Shown here: piece by piece, positions 42,313 to 53,190 of the stretch
How the letters are laid out: every line of letters starts with the position of its first letter
How positions within the stretch are numbered: the first letter of the stretch is position 1
Origin: Cedecea colo
Lineage (GTDB): Bacteria > Pseudomonadota > Gammaproteobacteria > Enterobacterales > Enterobacteriaceae
Direction: 5' to 3'
NCBI RefSeq assembly: GCF_011808225.1
Contig: NZ_SOYS01000004.1
Location: 1-64,000 of the forward strand
DNA length: 64,000 bases
The notes under the pieces: generated by a model
The model's database searches: none
Seen by the model: the letters and a program-made list of their open reading frames with translations, nothing else
What the model was told of the DNA's origin: nothing
Made by a program: the position numbers and the translations under genes

Positions 42313-43827
42313 CTATTCCACAGCCATCAGGCGCCGGTACTCATCCCAGGCGTATAAATCCGTCATGCCGCTGATGTAATCCTGAATCAGGCGACAACGG
42401 TAATAATACTCCCGGACAGCAAACTCGGCGCCTGCAGGCGGTAGGTCGCTCACGGCTTCGATATAAGCAAGCCGGTGTTTGGTAGATAATTTATGGTAAA
42501 GCCGCGTCTCAATAGGCAAACGACGCAGGCTTTCTTTTTCCACCAGTTCAGCAAAATCCTCACCAGACATATTGAGGAGCGGGCTGTAAATTTCAAGTAA
42601 GCCGCTGATAACCCGATAGCCCTGCAGTTCCAGTTGTTCTACTTCAGGATGGCTAAAGACCTGCTGTATCGCTACTTGCTTATAGAGTTCGAGCAGGCGC
42701 GCGAACGCGCTGCCGTCCTCCAGCAGGGCATGATTAAACTCGCCCGTATAAATCTCAGGAAGATTGTCGATAAACCGCTGCGCCGCATACGGGACAAGCT
42801 GGTTTAACGTATTCACCCGTAAATACATAAAAAACTGATCTTCAGTGCTGCGGCGCATCTGGTTAGTGCTGGATTTTCGCCACGCGTCGTTAACCACTTT
42901 TTCAAACAGATCGCCCTGTTTGCGTTCGCCCCAGGCGACGCAAAGATGCTGATAGAGCTGTTCGACGCTGAATATATTTTTCTCAACGGCGTCTTCCAGA
43001 TCCGCCACGCAGTAAGAGATATCATCCGCCGCCTCCATAATCCACGTAAGCGGAAAGCGGCTGAACTCACCTAGCTGTAGCTCGGCACGCAGGCGCTTGA
43101 TATAGCTCTCTTCTGAAAGATAAAAACCGGGTTTCTTCATCAAATAGGCGTGGCTTTCTGGCGGCTTGCCGACAAACCACGCAGGACGGGTATATTTCAG
43201 GATGCAGCCCACCTGCGCCCAGGTCAGATTCATACGCAGCAGGCTGTGAACCAGGCGAATGCCCTGCGCATTACCTTCAAACTGACAAAGATCCTGACGC
43301 ACATTACGGCGCAGCTCGTTCAGGCTCTCTTCCCCTTCCCGCAGCTGCAACGCGTTTACCTTACAACGATCGTCGCTACGCGGCTGGCTCCCGGCATCTG
43401 TGGGAAAGAGCCGCTGGCGAAACCAGTCATTAATGGCCGACTCACCAAAATGCCCGAAGGGCGGATTACCAATGTCGTGCATCAGACAGGCCATTTCGAC
43501 AATGCTTTCAAAGGGGCCGGTCAGCTCGTTAAGGCCATACTTTTCGAGAGACTGCTGTTCTTTAAGGCGGCTGAGAACTTCTTTGGCAATATAGCGCCCA
43601 ACCTGCTGGACCTCCATAGAGTGCGTCAGGCGTGTACGCACGGAAGCGTTCCGCTCGAGAGGAAAGACCTGCGTTTTTTGCTGCAGGCGGCGGATTGCCG
43701 GGGAGTTTATGATCCTGCCGCGATCGCTCTCAAAAATGCGCAGAATTTCATGTTCATTTTTGACCCCTTCAGGCGATCGGAAACGGCGGTGCCAGTTAAT
43801 TTTCTTGCGGAAATCTAGTTCGCTCAT
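42313..43827 (-). CDS. dgt: Deoxyguanosine triphosphate triphosphohydrolase
   Basis: HD-domain enzyme that hydrolyses dGTP to deoxyguanosine and triphosphate. 504 residues from the ATG at 43827 (GGAGAGGGC upstream), one less than E. coli. The HD motif is in [16 protein letters not shown] (around 110-125). A start six codons upstream is possible but has no conserved sequence. Read towards degP as in K-12. Confidence 0.96.
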   Translation of the reverse strand: MSELDFRKKINWHRRFRSPEGVKNEHEILRIFESDRGRIINSPAIRRLQQKTQVFPLERNASVRTRLTHSMEVQQVGRYIAKEVLSRLKEQQSLEKYGLNELTGPFESIVEMACLMHDIGNPPFGHFGESAINDWFRQRLFPTDAGSQPRSDDRCKVNALQLREGEESLNELRRNVRQDLCQFEGNAQGIRLVHSLLRMNLTWAQVGCILKYTRPAWFVGKPPESHAYLMKKPGFYLSEESYIKRLRAELQLGEFSRFPLTWIMEAADDISYCVADLEDAVEKNIFSVEQLYQHLCVAWGERKQGDLFEKVVNDAWRKSSTNQMRRSTEDQFFMYLRVNTLNQLVPYAAQRFIDNLPEIYTGEFNHALLEDGSAFARLLELYKQVAIQQVFSHPEVEQLELQGYRVISGLLEIYSPLLNMSGEDFAELVEKESLRRLPIETRLYHKLSTKHRLAYIEAVSDLPPAGAEFAVREYYYRCRLIQDYISGMTDLYAWDEYRRLMAVE

Positions 43828-43872
43828 GCCCTCTCCTTCGCCCAAATCAAGAGCGGATTAATTCCTTGATGC

Positions 43873-43901
43873 TTGCCATGATAGACTATGCATCCTAACT
43901 A
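43873..43901 (+). promoter_or_regulatory. Candidate mtn promoter
   Basis: TTGCCA (43873-43878), 17-bp spacer, TAACTA (43896-43901), 20 bases before the mtn ATG in the dgt-mtn divergent gap. Sequence match only. Confidence 0.4.
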
Positions 43902-43921
43902 ACCCGATTGCGAGTATCTCT

Positions 43922-44620
43922 ATGAAAGCAGGCATTATTGGTGCAATGGAAGAAGAAGTTACGCTGCTGCGTGACAAAATCGAAAACCGTCAAACGCTGA
44001 ACGTTGCGGGCTGTGAAATTTATACCGGCACCCTGAACGGCGTGGAAGTGGCGCTCTTAAAATCCGGCATCGGTAAAGTCGCGGCAGCGCTGGGCGCAAC
44101 CTTATTGCTGGAGCATTTCAAGCCTGACGTAGTCATCAATACCGGTTCCGCAGGCGGTCTGGCCCCAACGCTTAACGTGGGTGATATCGTGGTATCCGAC
44201 GAAGTGCGCTATCACGACGCCGACGTCACCGCGTTTGGTTATGAGATTGGTCAATTGCCCGGCTGCCCGGCGGGTTTCGCTGCCGATGAAAAACTGATTG
44301 CCGCAGCCGAGGCGTGCATCAGCGAGCTGAACCTGAACGCGGTGCGCGGCCTGGTCGTCAGCGGCGATGCCTTTATTAACGGTTCCGTCGCGCTGGCAAA
44401 AATCCGCCATAATTTCCCGCAGGCCGTTGCGGTAGAAATGGAAGCCACCGCCGTGGCGCACGTTTGCCACAACTTCTCAACGCCGTTCGTGGTGGTGCGC
44501 GCTATTTCTGACGTGGCCGATCAGCAGTCTCACCTGAGCTTCGACGAGTTCCTGGCGGTAGCGGCTAAACAGTCCACGCTGATGGTTGAAACTCTGGTGC
44601 AGAAACTGGCTCGTGGTTAA
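43922..44620 (+). CDS. mtn: 5'-methylthioadenosine/S-adenosylhomocysteine nucleosidase
   Basis: Cleaves MTA, SAH and 5'-deoxyadenosine, recycling methionine and supporting autoinducer-2 and radical-SAM chemistry (also called pfs/mtnN). 232 residues as in E. coli, with E12, the E of [12 protein letters not shown] and the aspartate of AISDVADQ as catalytic or binding residues. Its stop lies inside the start of btuF. Confidence 0.97.
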   Translation: MKAGIIGAMEEEVTLLRDKIENRQTLNVAGCEIYTGTLNGVEVALLKSGIGKVAAALGATLLLEHFKPDVVINTGSAGGLAPTLNVGDIVVSDEVRYHDADVTAFGYEIGQLPGCPAGFAADEKLIAAAEACISELNLNAVRGLVVSGDAFINGSVALAKIRHNFPQAVAVEMEATAVAHVCHNFSTPFVVVRAISDVADQQSHLSFDEFLAVAAKQSTLMVETLVQKLARG

Positions 44621-45410
44621 CAGAACGCTCTGGCGCGGGATAAGCGCCATTCTGTTTTGCGTACCTTTCCTGCTGTGCGCCGCGCCGCGGGTTATTTCCC
44701 TGTCGCCCGCTAATACCGAGCTTGCCTTCGCGGCGGGTATTACGCCGGTGGCGGTGAGCGCCTGGTCAGACTATCCGCAAGAAGCCAAAAAGCTTGAGCA
44801 GGTGGCAAACTGGCAGGGCATGAACCTTGAACGCATCGTGGCGCTAAAGCCGGACGTAGTTCTGGCATGGCGCGCCGGTAATGCGGAGCGTCAGGTTAAT
44901 CAGTTGGCGGCGCTTGGGATAAAAATCGTCTGGTTAGATCCCACAACCGTTGAAGGCGTGATTGCAGCCCTGCGCCAGCTCGGTGAATACAGCCCAACGC
45001 CTGAAACCGCGAATAAAGCCGCCGATAAACTGGCCGCCGACTTCAACACGTTGAAATCTCGCTATGCGCAAACGGCGAAGAAAAAAGTATTTCTCCAGTT
45101 TGGTCAGCATCCCCTTTTCACCTCCGGAAAAGAGTCGATTCAAAACGAAATCCTGACGCTGTGCGGCGGAGAAAATATTTTTGCCGATAGCCGCGTTCCC
45201 TGGCCGCAGGTCAGCCGTGAGCAGGTGCTTACCCGTAAACCACAGGCTATTATCATCACCGGCGATGAAAGCAATATCCCACCGGTGCGGCAATTCTGGC
45301 AGGCCCAGCTAGCCATTCCGGTTATTGCGATAAATGATGACTGGTTTAGCCGCTCAGGCCCGCGTATTATCCTCGCCGCAAAACAGCTCTGTAGGGAGCT
45401 GGCAAAATAA
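44613..45410 (+). CDS. btuF: Vitamin B12-binding periplasmic protein
   Basis: Delivers cobalamin to BtuCD, whose genes are not here. The start is taken as GTG at 44613, overlapping the mtn stop by 8 bases; it gives 265 residues (E. coli 266) and a normal signal peptide (to about residue 23, FLLCA). An ATG at 44586 would lie inside mtn and spoil the signal. The conserved [17 protein letters not shown] and the W/D-rich binding segments are present. Confidence 0.94.
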   Translation: MVNRTLWRGISAILFCVPFLLCAAPRVISLSPANTELAFAAGITPVAVSAWSDYPQEAKKLEQVANWQGMNLERIVALKPDVVLAWRAGNAERQVNQLAALGIKIVWLDPTTVEGVIAALRQLGEYSPTPETANKAADKLAADFNTLKSRYAQTAKKKVFLQFGQHPLFTSGKESIQNEILTLCGGENIFADSRVPWPQVSREQVLTRKPQAIIITGDESNIPPVRQFWQAQLAIPVIAINDDWFSRSGPRIILAAKQLCRELAK

Positions 45411-45435
45411 TAGCGTCTTGATCTGAGGGTAATAA

Positions 45436-46056
45436 ATGCTGGTTTACTGGCTGGATATTATTGGCACAGCCGTTTTTGCTATCTCCGGCGTACTGCTTGC
45501 CGGCAAACTCCGTATGGATCCGTTTGGCGTGCTGGTGCTGGGCGTGGTGACAGCCGTCGGCGGGGGAACAATACGTGATATGGCGCTGGCGCATGGCCCG
45601 GTATTCTGGGTAAAAGATCCGACAGACCTGGTGGTGGCGATGGTCACCTGCCTGCTGACCATCCTGCTGGTGCGCCAGCCGCGCCGCCTGCCGAAATGGA
45701 TCCTGCCGGTACTGGATGCCGTCGGGCTTGCGGTATTTGTGGGTATCGGGGTGAATAAAGCCTTTCTGGCGGGTACCAGCCCGCTGATTGCCATCTGCAT
45801 GGGCGTGCTGACCGGCGTCGGCGGCGGGATTATTCGCGACGTGCTGGCGCGTGAAATCCCGATGATCCTGCGGACGGAGATTTACGCCACCGCCTGCATT
45901 ATTGGCGGTATCGTGCATGCTACGGCTTTCTACACCTTCAAAGTACCGTTAGAGCAGGCAAGTATGATTGGTATGGTGGTCACGCTCACGATACGCCTGG
46001 CGGCGATCCGCTGGCACCTGAAACTGCCAACCTTTGCCCTTGAAGATAAACAATAA
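45436..46056 (+). CDS. yadS: TRIC/UPF0126 family inner-membrane protein YadS
   Basis: Membrane protein of 206 residues (E. coli 207) with about seven hydrophobic helices arranged as two glycine-rich repeats (GVLVLGVVTAVGGGTIRDM and GVLTGVGGGIIRDV). Members of the TRIC family form trimeric cation channels; some bacterial relatives are proposed glycine carriers. The job here is not established. GAGGG precedes the ATG; it closes the mtn-btuF-yadS operon. Confidence 0.92.
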   Translation: MLVYWLDIIGTAVFAISGVLLAGKLRMDPFGVLVLGVVTAVGGGTIRDMALAHGPVFWVKDPTDLVVAMVTCLLTILLVRQPRRLPKWILPVLDAVGLAVFVGIGVNKAFLAGTSPLIAICMGVLTGVGGGIIRDVLAREIPMILRTEIYATACIIGGIVHATAFYTFKVPLEQASMIGMVVTLTIRLAAIRWHLKLPTFALEDKQ

Positions 46057-46062
46057 GCCATA

Positions 46063-46092
46063 AAAAAGCCGTGTTTCGCAACACGGCTTTTT
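46063..46092. terminator. Bidirectional terminator between yadS and erpA
   Basis: AAAAAGCCGTGTT / AACACGGCTTTTT, 13-bp perfect stem with loop TCGC. A-run on one side and T-run on the other serve both converging transcripts. Confidence 0.93.
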
Positions 46093-46107
46093 CTTTCCTG
46101 CCAGCAA

Positions 46108-46452
46108 TCAAACGCTGAAGGAAGAACCACACCCGCAGGTGCTTTTCGCATTCGGGTTAGTTACCACGAAGCGCGAACCTTCCAGGCCTTCAGTATAATC
46201 CACCGCGCCGCCTACCAGATATTGCAGGCTCATCGGGTCAACCACCAGCGCGACACCTTGCTTCTCGATGGTCATGTCGCCATCGTTGATCTGGTCGTCA
46301 AAGGTGAAACCATACTGGAAGCCGCTGCAACCGCCGCCGGTGATGTAAACACGCAGTTTCAGATTCGGATTCTCTTCATCTGCGATCAGGCTTTTAACTT
46401 TACTGGCTGCTGCTTCGGTAAATTGCAGCGGCAGCGCTACGTCATCACTCAT
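46108..46452 (-). CDS. erpA: Iron-sulfur cluster insertion protein ErpA
   Basis: A-type Fe-S carrier, needed for isoprenoid synthesis enzymes IspG/IspH in E. coli. 114 residues from the ATG at 46452, which follows GGGAG. Cluster ligands C42 (GGGCSGFQ), C106 and C108 (TCGCGSS) are present. Next to clcA in the same direction, as in K-12. Confidence 0.97.
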   Translation of the reverse strand: MSDDVALPLQFTEAAASKVKSLIADEENPNLKLRVYITGGGCSGFQYGFTFDDQINDGDMTIEKQGVALVVDPMSLQYLVGGAVDYTEGLEGSRFVVTNPNAKSTCGCGSSFSV

Positions 46453-46533
46453 TTTTTGCTCCCAACGAAATAACAAACCGGGTAAATTTTAACCCGATCT
46501 TTAGGGCCATTATCTAATACGTGGTCAAATCGT

Positions 46534-47967
46534 TCAAGTATTCTCCCCGGCCGGGATCTGCTGTGTTTTAGCCTGTTTCTCGGCTTCCTGCTTCGCAAGC
46601 GTTCGCGCAAGTATCGAGGAGTATAGCGGTTTCCCGCCCATAAATTGTGCCAGAAGCGTCGCGCCAAGGCAGGTAATAATCATTGGCAAAATGAGCTGAT
46701 AATTGTCGGTCATTTCCAGAACCAGCACAATGCCGGTCAGCGGGGCGCGCACCGATGCGGCAAATAACGCGCCCATCCCAGCGATAGCAAACGTCCCCAT
46801 ATCAAGATGATAAGCCGGGAACCAGACGGCGCACGCCATGCCAAATGCCGTGCCAAGCAAGGTGCCCAGCGCCAGCATAGGTGCAAAAATTCCCCCCGGC
46901 GCGCCTGAAGAAAAGCATAAAAGCGTAGTAATAATGCGCGTGATAAAAATAAACAGCAGCATGCCGACGGTGTAATTTCCCGCAGCGGCAATCGGGATCA
47001 GGTTAAAACCACCGCCCGCCGCCGCAGGCTGAATAAGCCCTAACACACCGCTAATCCCGCCTAACAGGCCGCCAATCAGCACCCATTTTTTAATCTCACC
47101 GCCGTGGATACGCTGAAACATATCCTGCGTCCAGAACACCAGCGCGTTGAACAGCACGCCTACCACACCGAACACCATGCCTAATACCAGATACAGCCAA
47201 AGCGTATTAACGGGAGCGTTAGAAAGTTTGCCTACTGCGATTACCGCGCCTTCGCCATTAAAAACGCGAAACACCACGCTCGACATAATCACGCCGATGA
47301 ACACCGCTTTAATCGAAATCAGGTTATAGCGAAACTGCGGGCGCATCTCTTCGATGATAAACAAGATGCCCGCAAGCGGTGCGTTAAATGCCGCAGAAAG
47401 GCCGGCAGCGGCGCCCGTGGCCAGTAGCGAATGGCGTGCTTCCGCCCCGCGCAGCCGAAAAATATCCAGCACCATGCGACCAATATTTCCGCCCAGCTGC
47501 ACCGTTGGGCCTTCGCGGCCCAGCACCATTCCCGCACCGAGCGTGCCCATGCCGCCGATAAATTTCACCGGAATCACCCGCCACCAGCGCACCGGGCGCA
47601 GCTCTTCCAGCGCGCCTTCAATCTCAGGTATGCCGGACCCGCCCGCTTCTGGCGCAAAGCGGCGCACCAGATAGTAGCCAACCATCGCTAACAGCACCGA
47701 ACTGATAAACGCCAGCGGCCAGACAATCAGAGAATAATCCGCCACATGCGCCAGCATCGCCAGGCGGTTTTGCTGCACCCAGTTAACGGACTTTTCGAAA
47801 GCAACGCCAACAAGTCCGGCCAGCGTCCCGACGATAGCCGCCATAAACAGAATCGCCACCGGCGTTTTGTCGCGGCGTATCAGGCGACGCACCATATCGC
47901 CCCTGCGCAATCGTACGGCCTGCTGTGCTGCAAAAGAAGGATGGAAGGGATTCATTGGTATAATCAT
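46534..47967 (-). CDS. clcA: H+/Cl- exchange transporter ClcA
   Basis: Inner-membrane 2 Cl-/1 H+ antiporter used in extreme acid resistance. The CLC signature motifs [15 protein letters not shown] (with the gating glutamate) and [11 protein letters not shown] are present, and the C-terminal Y-containing KPLYSSILA fits the intracellular gate tyrosine. 477 residues from 47967; an ATG at 47955 would give 473, the E. coli length. Neither has a clear ribosome site, so the start is uncertain. Confidence 0.95.
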   Translation of the reverse strand: MIIPMNPFHPSFAAQQAVRLRRGDMVRRLIRRDKTPVAILFMAAIVGTLAGLVGVAFEKSVNWVQQNRLAMLAHVADYSLIVWPLAFISSVLLAMVGYYLVRRFAPEAGGSGIPEIEGALEELRPVRWWRVIPVKFIGGMGTLGAGMVLGREGPTVQLGGNIGRMVLDIFRLRGAEARHSLLATGAAAGLSAAFNAPLAGILFIIEEMRPQFRYNLISIKAVFIGVIMSSVVFRVFNGEGAVIAVGKLSNAPVNTLWLYLVLGMVFGVVGVLFNALVFWTQDMFQRIHGGEIKKWVLIGGLLGGISGVLGLIQPAAAGGGFNLIPIAAAGNYTVGMLLFIFITRIITTLLCFSSGAPGGIFAPMLALGTLLGTAFGMACAVWFPAYHLDMGTFAIAGMGALFAASVRAPLTGIVLVLEMTDNYQLILPMIITCLGATLLAQFMGGKPLYSSILARTLAKQEAEKQAKTQQIPAGENT

Positions 47968-48024
47968 TTATAAGTAATACAAATTGAGCAGGCATTCTAC
48001 CTGTTCCAACCCCGCGGGCAAAAC

Positions 48025-48054
48025 TTTCATAACGCCGGAAGTTTCCCTTAGAAT
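48025..48054 (+). promoter_or_regulatory. Candidate hemL promoter
   Basis: TTTCAT (48025-48030), 18-bp spacer and TAGAAT (48049-48054), 40 bases before the hemL ATG in the gap with divergent clcA. Confidence 0.4.
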
Positions 48055-48093
48055 AGCCCGTTGCCACTCTTTCCACGCACCAGGAGCCGTTTC

Positions 48094-49374
48094 ATGAGTA
48101 AGTCACAAAATCTGTACGCTGCCGCCCGCAAAGTCATCCCGGGCGGGGTGAACTCGCCGGTACGGGCTTTTACCGGCGTCGGCGGCGTACCGCTGTTTGT
48201 TGAACGCGCGGACGGGGCTTACCTGTTTGATGCCGACGGCAAAGCCTATATCGATTACGTGGGTTCGTGGGGCCCGATGATCCTCGGTCATAACCATCCG
48301 GCTATCCGCAACGCGGTTATTGAAGCCGTGGAGCGCGGCCTGAGCTTTGGCGCGCCAACCGAAATGGAAGTAAAAATGGCGGAGCTGGTCACAGAGCTGG
48401 TTCCGACGATGGACATGGTCCGTATGGTGAATTCCGGTACAGAAGCCACCATGAGCGCCATCCGCCTGGCTCGTGGCTTTACCGGCCGCGACAAAATTAT
48501 CAAATTCGAAGGCTGCTATCACGGCCACGCCGACTGCCTGCTGGTGAAGGCCGGTTCCGGCGCGCTGACGCTGGGCCAGCCGAACTCTCCGGGCGTACCT
48601 GCGGATTTCGCGAAACACACTTTAACCTGCACCTATAACGATCTTGCCTCCGTACGTGAAGCGTTTGAACTCTACCCGCAGGACGTGGCGTGCATCATTG
48701 TTGAGCCGGTCGCGGGCAACATGAACTGCATTCCACCAAACGATGACTTCCTGCCGGGCCTGCGCACGCTGTGCGATGAGTTTGGCGCTCTGCTGATTAT
48801 CGACGAAGTGATGACCGGCTTCCGCGTGGCGCTTGCTGGCGCGCAGGCTTATTACGGCGTTGAGCCGGATTTGACCTGCCTTGGCAAAATCATCGGCGGC
48901 GGTATGCCGGTGGGCGCATTTGGCGGCCGTCGTGAAATCATGGACGCGCTGGCGCCTGGCGGGCCGGTTTATCAGGCAGGTACGCTTTCCGGTAACCCAA
49001 TCGCCATGGCTGCGGGCTACGCCTGCCTGACAGCGGTTTCCCAGCCGGGTATTCACCAGACGTTAACCGAACTGACGGAAATGTTGGCCGATGGCCTGTT
49101 ACGGGCGGCAAAAGAAGAAAATATTCCGCTGGTCGTTAACAACGTTGGCGGCATGTTTGGCCTGTTCTTTACCGATGCGCCAACGGTGACCAACTATAAA
49201 GATGTGATGGCGTGTGACGTTGAGCGCTTTAAGAAGTTCTTCCACCTGATGCTGGAAGAAGGCGTGTATCTGGCACCGTCCACGTTTGAAGCAGGCTTTA
49301 TGTCCGTTGCGCACTCAAAGGAAGATATTCAGAAAACTATCGACGCTGCACGCCGGGTGTTTGCGAAGCTGTAA
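48094..49374 (+). CDS. hemL: Glutamate-1-semialdehyde 2,1-aminomutase
   Basis: PLP enzyme producing 5-aminolevulinate for haem and sirohaem. 426 residues from the ATG at 48094 (CAGGAGCC upstream), E. coli length. The PLP lysine lies in [16 protein letters not shown] near 265. Earlier in-frame ATG at 48061 lacks a ribosome site. It is convergent with the fhu operon. Confidence 0.97.
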   Translation: MSKSQNLYAAARKVIPGGVNSPVRAFTGVGGVPLFVERADGAYLFDADGKAYIDYVGSWGPMILGHNHPAIRNAVIEAVERGLSFGAPTEMEVKMAELVTELVPTMDMVRMVNSGTEATMSAIRLARGFTGRDKIIKFEGCYHGHADCLLVKAGSGALTLGQPNSPGVPADFAKHTLTCTYNDLASVREAFELYPQDVACIIVEPVAGNMNCIPPNDDFLPGLRTLCDEFGALLIIDEVMTGFRVALAGAQAYYGVEPDLTCLGKIIGGGMPVGAFGGRREIMDALAPGGPVYQAGTLSGNPIAMAAGYACLTAVSQPGIHQTLTELTEMLADGLLRAAKEENIPLVVNNVGGMFGLFFTDAPTVTNYKDVMACDVERFKKFFHLMLEEGVYLAPSTFEAGFMSVAHSKEDIQKTIDAARRVFAKL

Positions 49375-49383
49375 CTCGCTTGC

Positions 49384-49460
49384 CCCTCTTCCCAAAGGGA
49401 CAAGGGAGAAAACCTGGCACTCGATCGTTACCCTCTTCCTTTCAGGGAGAGGGTAATTTT
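49384..49460 (+). terminator. Two hairpins between hemL and fhuB, the second a terminator
   Basis: First, a short interrupted hairpin (49384-49406) in CCCTCTTCCCAAAGGGACAAGGG. Second, a perfect 9-bp stem TTACCCTCT (49428-49436) / AGAGGGTAA (49448-49456) followed by TTTT, a fit terminator for hemL. The two share the CCCTCTTCC...GGG pattern and may be diverged copies of one unit. Confidence 0.65.
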
Positions 49461-49465
49461 AAATA

Positions 49466-51451
49466 TCAGCGGCTCTGCTTACGCAGCAAATACACAAAAT
49501 AAGGCGCGCCGATAAACGTAGCCAGCAGCCCGGCAGGCACCTGATCCGGGAACATCAGCATCCTTCCGCACCAGTCCGCAGCCACCATCAGCATTCCGCC
49601 CAGCAGCGCAGCCATAATCAATTGCGGCATCGCGCGACGGAAACCGAGCATGCGTGCGATATGCGGAGCCATCAGTCCGACAAAGCTCAGCGGCCCAACG
49701 GTTAGCGTCGCAGCGGCGGTCAAGGTAGCAGCCAGCAACAGCAGCGCAAAGCGTGAAGGCGTAAGCGCCATTCCTACCGCACGAGCGGTTGCGCCACCCA
49801 GCGGCAGGATCATCAGCCAGCGGCGGCACAGCGGAGTCAGAGCAAACAGCACGACCATCAGAACCAACGTTTTCACCGCCTGATCGCCCGTCACGCTATA
49901 GGTTGAACCGGAAATCCAGGTGAGAATACCCGCCATGCGCGGATCGCCGCTTGCCATCAGAAGCATCAGCAGCATGGTAAAAGCGGTGCTGAGCGCCATA
50001 CCCGCCAGCAACATGCGCTGAGGAGAAAAACCCCCGCGCCCTGCCGCCAGCATAATAATCAGCAGAGTAACCGCCGCGCCGAGACTCCCCGCCGGGAACA
50101 GCCAGCCGAAGGCGTCACCCGGCACGATAAACAGCATGATGACCACACCAAATGCGGCGCCGGAGCTGATTCCCAGCACTTCAGGGCTTGCCATCGCGTT
50201 ACCCGTCAGGCGCTGGATTACGCTACCTGCCACCGCCAGCATCATCCCGGCGGTCAGCGCTGCCAGCATGCGCGGCCAGCGCCACGGCAGCAGATCGTGG
50301 AACATTTCACCGGTGACCCAGCTCCAGCCGTGCGCATCGCGTCCCAGCGTCAGGGCGGTAATTATCACTAACGCCAGCAGGCCGCTTGCAACCAGCACCC
50401 ACCAGCCAGGATGCTGACGCTCGGCAGGCACGTTATCGCCCGCATTCATGGCAGGCGTGCCCACGGTGCGCAGGCGAGGCAGCAGCCACAGCAGCAACGG
50501 CGCGCCGATCAGCGCGGTGACGGTACCGGTCGAAATTTCACGCCATGCGCCTGTCAGCCAGATAACAGCCTGATCCGAGAGCCAGAGGATCAGCGCACCA
50601 ATAAGCGGCGCGAGGAACAGGCGAGTCACCAGACGCCGGGCACCCAGCATCTTCGCCAGCAAAGGCGCAAACAGGCCGATAAAGCCGATGATCCCCACCG
50701 CATTCACCAGCAATGCGCTAATGGCGATGGCGAGAATTAACGTCGCGAGGCGCACCAGGGACAGCGCAAGACCAAGATTTCGGGCAACGCCATCGTCAAG
50801 GCCCATCAGCGTCAACGGACGCAATAACAGCAGGGTCAGCAGCAGCCCGCCGGCCAGGCGCGGCCACAGGCCGTTAACGATGCTCCAGTCCTGCTGGTTC
50901 AACGCGCCCGTGCTCCACAGGAACATATTCTGCAACTGATCGTGATGGAAGATGGCCAACAGCTGGTTTACGGCGCCGCAGTACAGGCTGAGCACTAAAC
51001 CCGCCAGAATAAGCGTAACCGGCGACAATCGCTTGCCCCACGCCACGCCAAATACCAGCAGGCCAACGACGCCCGCGCCGATCAGCGCAGCAAATTGTTG
51101 CGTCTCAAAGCCACCCGGAAGCGCCCATAATGTCGCGACGGTCACACCCAGCTGAGCGCCGCTCGCCACGCCCAGCGTGGTGGGTTCAGCCAGAGGATTT
51201 CGCAGCACCTGCTGGAATAACACGCCGACCAGCCCCAGCCCCGCGCCAACCAGCAGTGAAATCGCCAGCCGTGGCAGCAGGCTGTAATGGAACAGCATCT
51301 GATTGATGTCGTCGATATTGGGCTGCCACCAGGCCTTAGCCCACTGCGTCGAAGGCAGTTGTGCATGCAGGTTGTGAAGCGTCAGCGCGCAGGCAACGCT
51401 AAACAGCAATGCCAGCAGCGCGGCTGGAAACAGAACATAATGACGCCTCAC
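49466..51451 (-). CDS. fhuB: Ferrichrome ABC transporter permease FhuB
   Basis: Inner-membrane permease for ferric hydroxamates. 661 residues made of two homologous BtuC-like halves in one chain (each about 330 residues, ten helices), as in E. coli. Coupling-loop signatures GARRLVTRLFLAPLIGALIL and the end-half GFRRAMPQLIMAALLGG match between halves. Start GTG at 51451 overlaps the fhuD stop (GTGA). Confidence 0.96.
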   Translation of the reverse strand: MRRHYVLFPAALLALLFSVACALTLHNLHAQLPSTQWAKAWWQPNIDDINQMLFHYSLLPRLAISLLVGAGLGLVGVLFQQVLRNPLAEPTTLGVASGAQLGVTVATLWALPGGFETQQFAALIGAGVVGLLVFGVAWGKRLSPVTLILAGLVLSLYCGAVNQLLAIFHHDQLQNMFLWSTGALNQQDWSIVNGLWPRLAGGLLLTLLLLRPLTLMGLDDGVARNLGLALSLVRLATLILAIAISALLVNAVGIIGFIGLFAPLLAKMLGARRLVTRLFLAPLIGALILWLSDQAVIWLTGAWREISTGTVTALIGAPLLLWLLPRLRTVGTPAMNAGDNVPAERQHPGWWVLVASGLLALVIITALTLGRDAHGWSWVTGEMFHDLLPWRWPRMLAALTAGMMLAVAGSVIQRLTGNAMASPEVLGISSGAAFGVVIMLFIVPGDAFGWLFPAGSLGAAVTLLIIMLAAGRGGFSPQRMLLAGMALSTAFTMLLMLLMASGDPRMAGILTWISGSTYSVTGDQAVKTLVLMVVLFALTPLCRRWLMILPLGGATARAVGMALTPSRFALLLLAATLTAAATLTVGPLSFVGLMAPHIARMLGFRRAMPQLIMAALLGGMLMVAADWCGRMLMFPDQVPAGLLATFIGAPYFVYLLRKQSR

Positions 51452-52347
51452 GCCGCGCTCCCTACGGCTTTCGCCAGCATTTTAGTGAAGTTCATGGCGG
51501 AGATAGTCGCGCCGTACAGCCACACGGCAGGCACGCGCTGGAAACGGTTCTGGCGAATAAACGGCATTGCTTGCCATAGCGGCGTCGCCATTACTTTTGC
51601 CATTTCGGCATCGTTGTTGTGGTCAAAACAAATCACATCCGCGTCTTTAACCGCCGCAAGGCGCTCAAGGCCAACCACCGCCGTGCCCCAGAAGTTTGTT
51701 TCGCCGTGCCAGGCATTTTTCACGCCCAGCAGGTCCAGCACCTCCTGGAACAGGCTATTTTGCCCAACGATTAACGCGTGACGCGGATCGAGCAGCGTTA
51801 TCAGTAGCACCGGACGATCGCCTCGCGGAATAAAGCGCGGCTTCATTTCCGCAATGAAGCGATCAAAATGGGCCAGATGATCTTTCGCTGCCTGCTGCAT
51901 GCCCAGCTTGTCGCCAAGCTCAGTAAGCGAATGGCGCGCCACGGACAGCGGTTTACCTGAGCCATCATTAAAGTTAAAACCCAGTCCCGGCGCGATACGG
52001 GTCATTTTTTCGGGCGACGGCCCGTAACCCGCAGAGTAAAGGATCAGCGACGGTTTAAGCTGCGTAAGCAGTTCCAGATTAGGTTCAGTGCGCAGACCAA
52101 CGTCAATTACGCTTGCAGGCAGTTCAGGCTCACCTACCCAGGCGCGATAGTTATCCATGTCCGCTACCGCCATTGGCGTAACGCCAAGCGCAAGCATCAG
52201 CTCAGCGGGCAACCATTCGAGAGCGACGATACGATGGGGATCGATGGACGCCGCGCGAGCGCTGCCCATTCTGAATAAGAGCGGCGATAATGCCAGCGCC
52301 GTCAAAAGCTGACGACGGCTGATTGACGGGTTAATTAGCTCAGGCAT
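51448..52347 (-). CDS. fhuD: Iron-hydroxamate periplasmic binding protein FhuD
   Basis: Binds ferrichrome, coprogen, aerobactin and similar ligands in the periplasm. 299 residues. The signal peptide has a twin-arginine stretch (SRRQLLTALALSPLL), which suggests Tat export, as in E. coli. Binding-site residues RTEPNLE and the C-terminal VPAVWLYGAT blocks are conserved. It starts one base inside the fhuC stop (TGATG). Confidence 0.96.
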   Translation of the reverse strand: MPELINPSISRRQLLTALALSPLLFRMGSARAASIDPHRIVALEWLPAELMLALGVTPMAVADMDNYRAWVGEPELPASVIDVGLRTEPNLELLTQLKPSLILYSAGYGPSPEKMTRIAPGLGFNFNDGSGKPLSVARHSLTELGDKLGMQQAAKDHLAHFDRFIAEMKPRFIPRGDRPVLLITLLDPRHALIVGQNSLFQEVLDLLGVKNAWHGETNFWGTAVVGLERLAAVKDADVICFDHNNDAEMAKVMATPLWQAMPFIRQNRFQRVPAVWLYGATISAMNFTKMLAKAVGSAA

Positions 52348-53144
52348 CAGTAAACAAAGCTCACTGGCGCAGCACCCGCCGGATGCGGCAGGATGCCCAT
52401 CGGGATACCGTAAATTTGCTCCAACGTTTCGCTTCGCATCATCTCCGCCGGGCTGCCCTGCGCAATCATTTCGCCCCCGCGCAACGCCACCAGATGGTCA
52501 CAATAGCGGGCGGCCATATTGATATCGTGCAGAACGGCAATCACCGTTAAGCCGCGCTCCTGGCTCAGACGATGGATTAGCGCCAGCACGTCAACCTGAT
52601 GGGCGATATCCAGCGCGGAAGTCGGTTCGTCCAGCAGCAGGCAGCGGCTGTCCTGCGCCACCAGCATGGCAATCCATACGCGTTGCCGCTCGCCGCCGGA
52701 AAGACTGTCTACCAGACGATGGGCAAAGGGCTTCAGGCCAACCTGCGTAATTGCATCCTCCACCCGCTCCCTGTCCGCCACGCCAAAACGCCCCAACGCG
52801 CCGTGCCACGGATAGCGGCCAATGGCTACCAGCTCGCGTACCGTCATTCCTTCGGCTGCCGGGATCTGTTGCGGTAGATAGGCAACCTGACGAGCAAACG
52901 CCTTGCTGCTCCAGCTATCAAGCGGCTGCTCGTTTAAGCGAATCTCACCCTCCGACGGTTTCTGATGCCGCCCCAGCATTTTCAGCAGCGTGGATTTCCC
53001 CGAGCCATTATGACCAATCAGGCCAGTAACTTTGCCGACCGGAAAGGTAAATGACAGCGGATGGAGTAACGTACGGCCAGGCACACGAAAGGTGACATCA
53101 GTGAGGCTAAAGGTGGCGTCTGGATGGGAGTGTTTGTCGTGCAT
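52347..53144 (-). CDS. fhuC: Iron-hydroxamate ABC transporter ATP-binding protein FhuC
   Basis: ATPase for FhuBD. 265 residues from the ATG at 53144, the E. coli length; GHNGSGKST (44-52), LSGGE and LLLDEPTSALD are present. An upstream ATG at 53198 would add 18 residues running into the repeat copy C and is rejected. A weak ribosome site (TTGGG) precedes the start. The gap to fhuA contains that repeat. Confidence 0.96.
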   Translation of the reverse strand: MHDKHSHPDATFSLTDVTFRVPGRTLLHPLSFTFPVGKVTGLIGHNGSGKSTLLKMLGRHQKPSEGEIRLNEQPLDSWSSKAFARQVAYLPQQIPAAEGMTVRELVAIGRYPWHGALGRFGVADRERVEDAITQVGLKPFAHRLVDSLSGGERQRVWIAMLVAQDSRCLLLDEPTSALDIAHQVDVLALIHRLSQERGLTVIAVLHDINMAARYCDHLVALRGGEMIAQGSPAEMMRSETLEQIYGIPMGILPHPAGAAPVSFVY

Positions 53145-53165
53145 GGTAGCCCAACTTGTTGAAGA

Positions 53166-53181
53166 GCACGGCGAACCGTGC
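53166..53181 (-). other. Hairpin with TTCG loop in the fhuA-fhuC gap
   Basis: Minus strand GCACGG / CCGTGC with loop TTCG, 22-37 bases before the fhuC ATG. It may reduce fhuC translation or mark the end of processed fhuA mRNA. Confidence 0.6.
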
Positions 53182-53190
53182 CCGAAATTT

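Noticed and set aside
44586-44620. Cobalamin riboswitch before btuF
   Set aside because: btuF overlaps mtn and has no leader; no B12-box sequence is present.
45367-45918. 183-codon minus-strand frame, His/Gln-rich
   Set aside because: Antisense to yadS; the odd composition comes from its complement frame.
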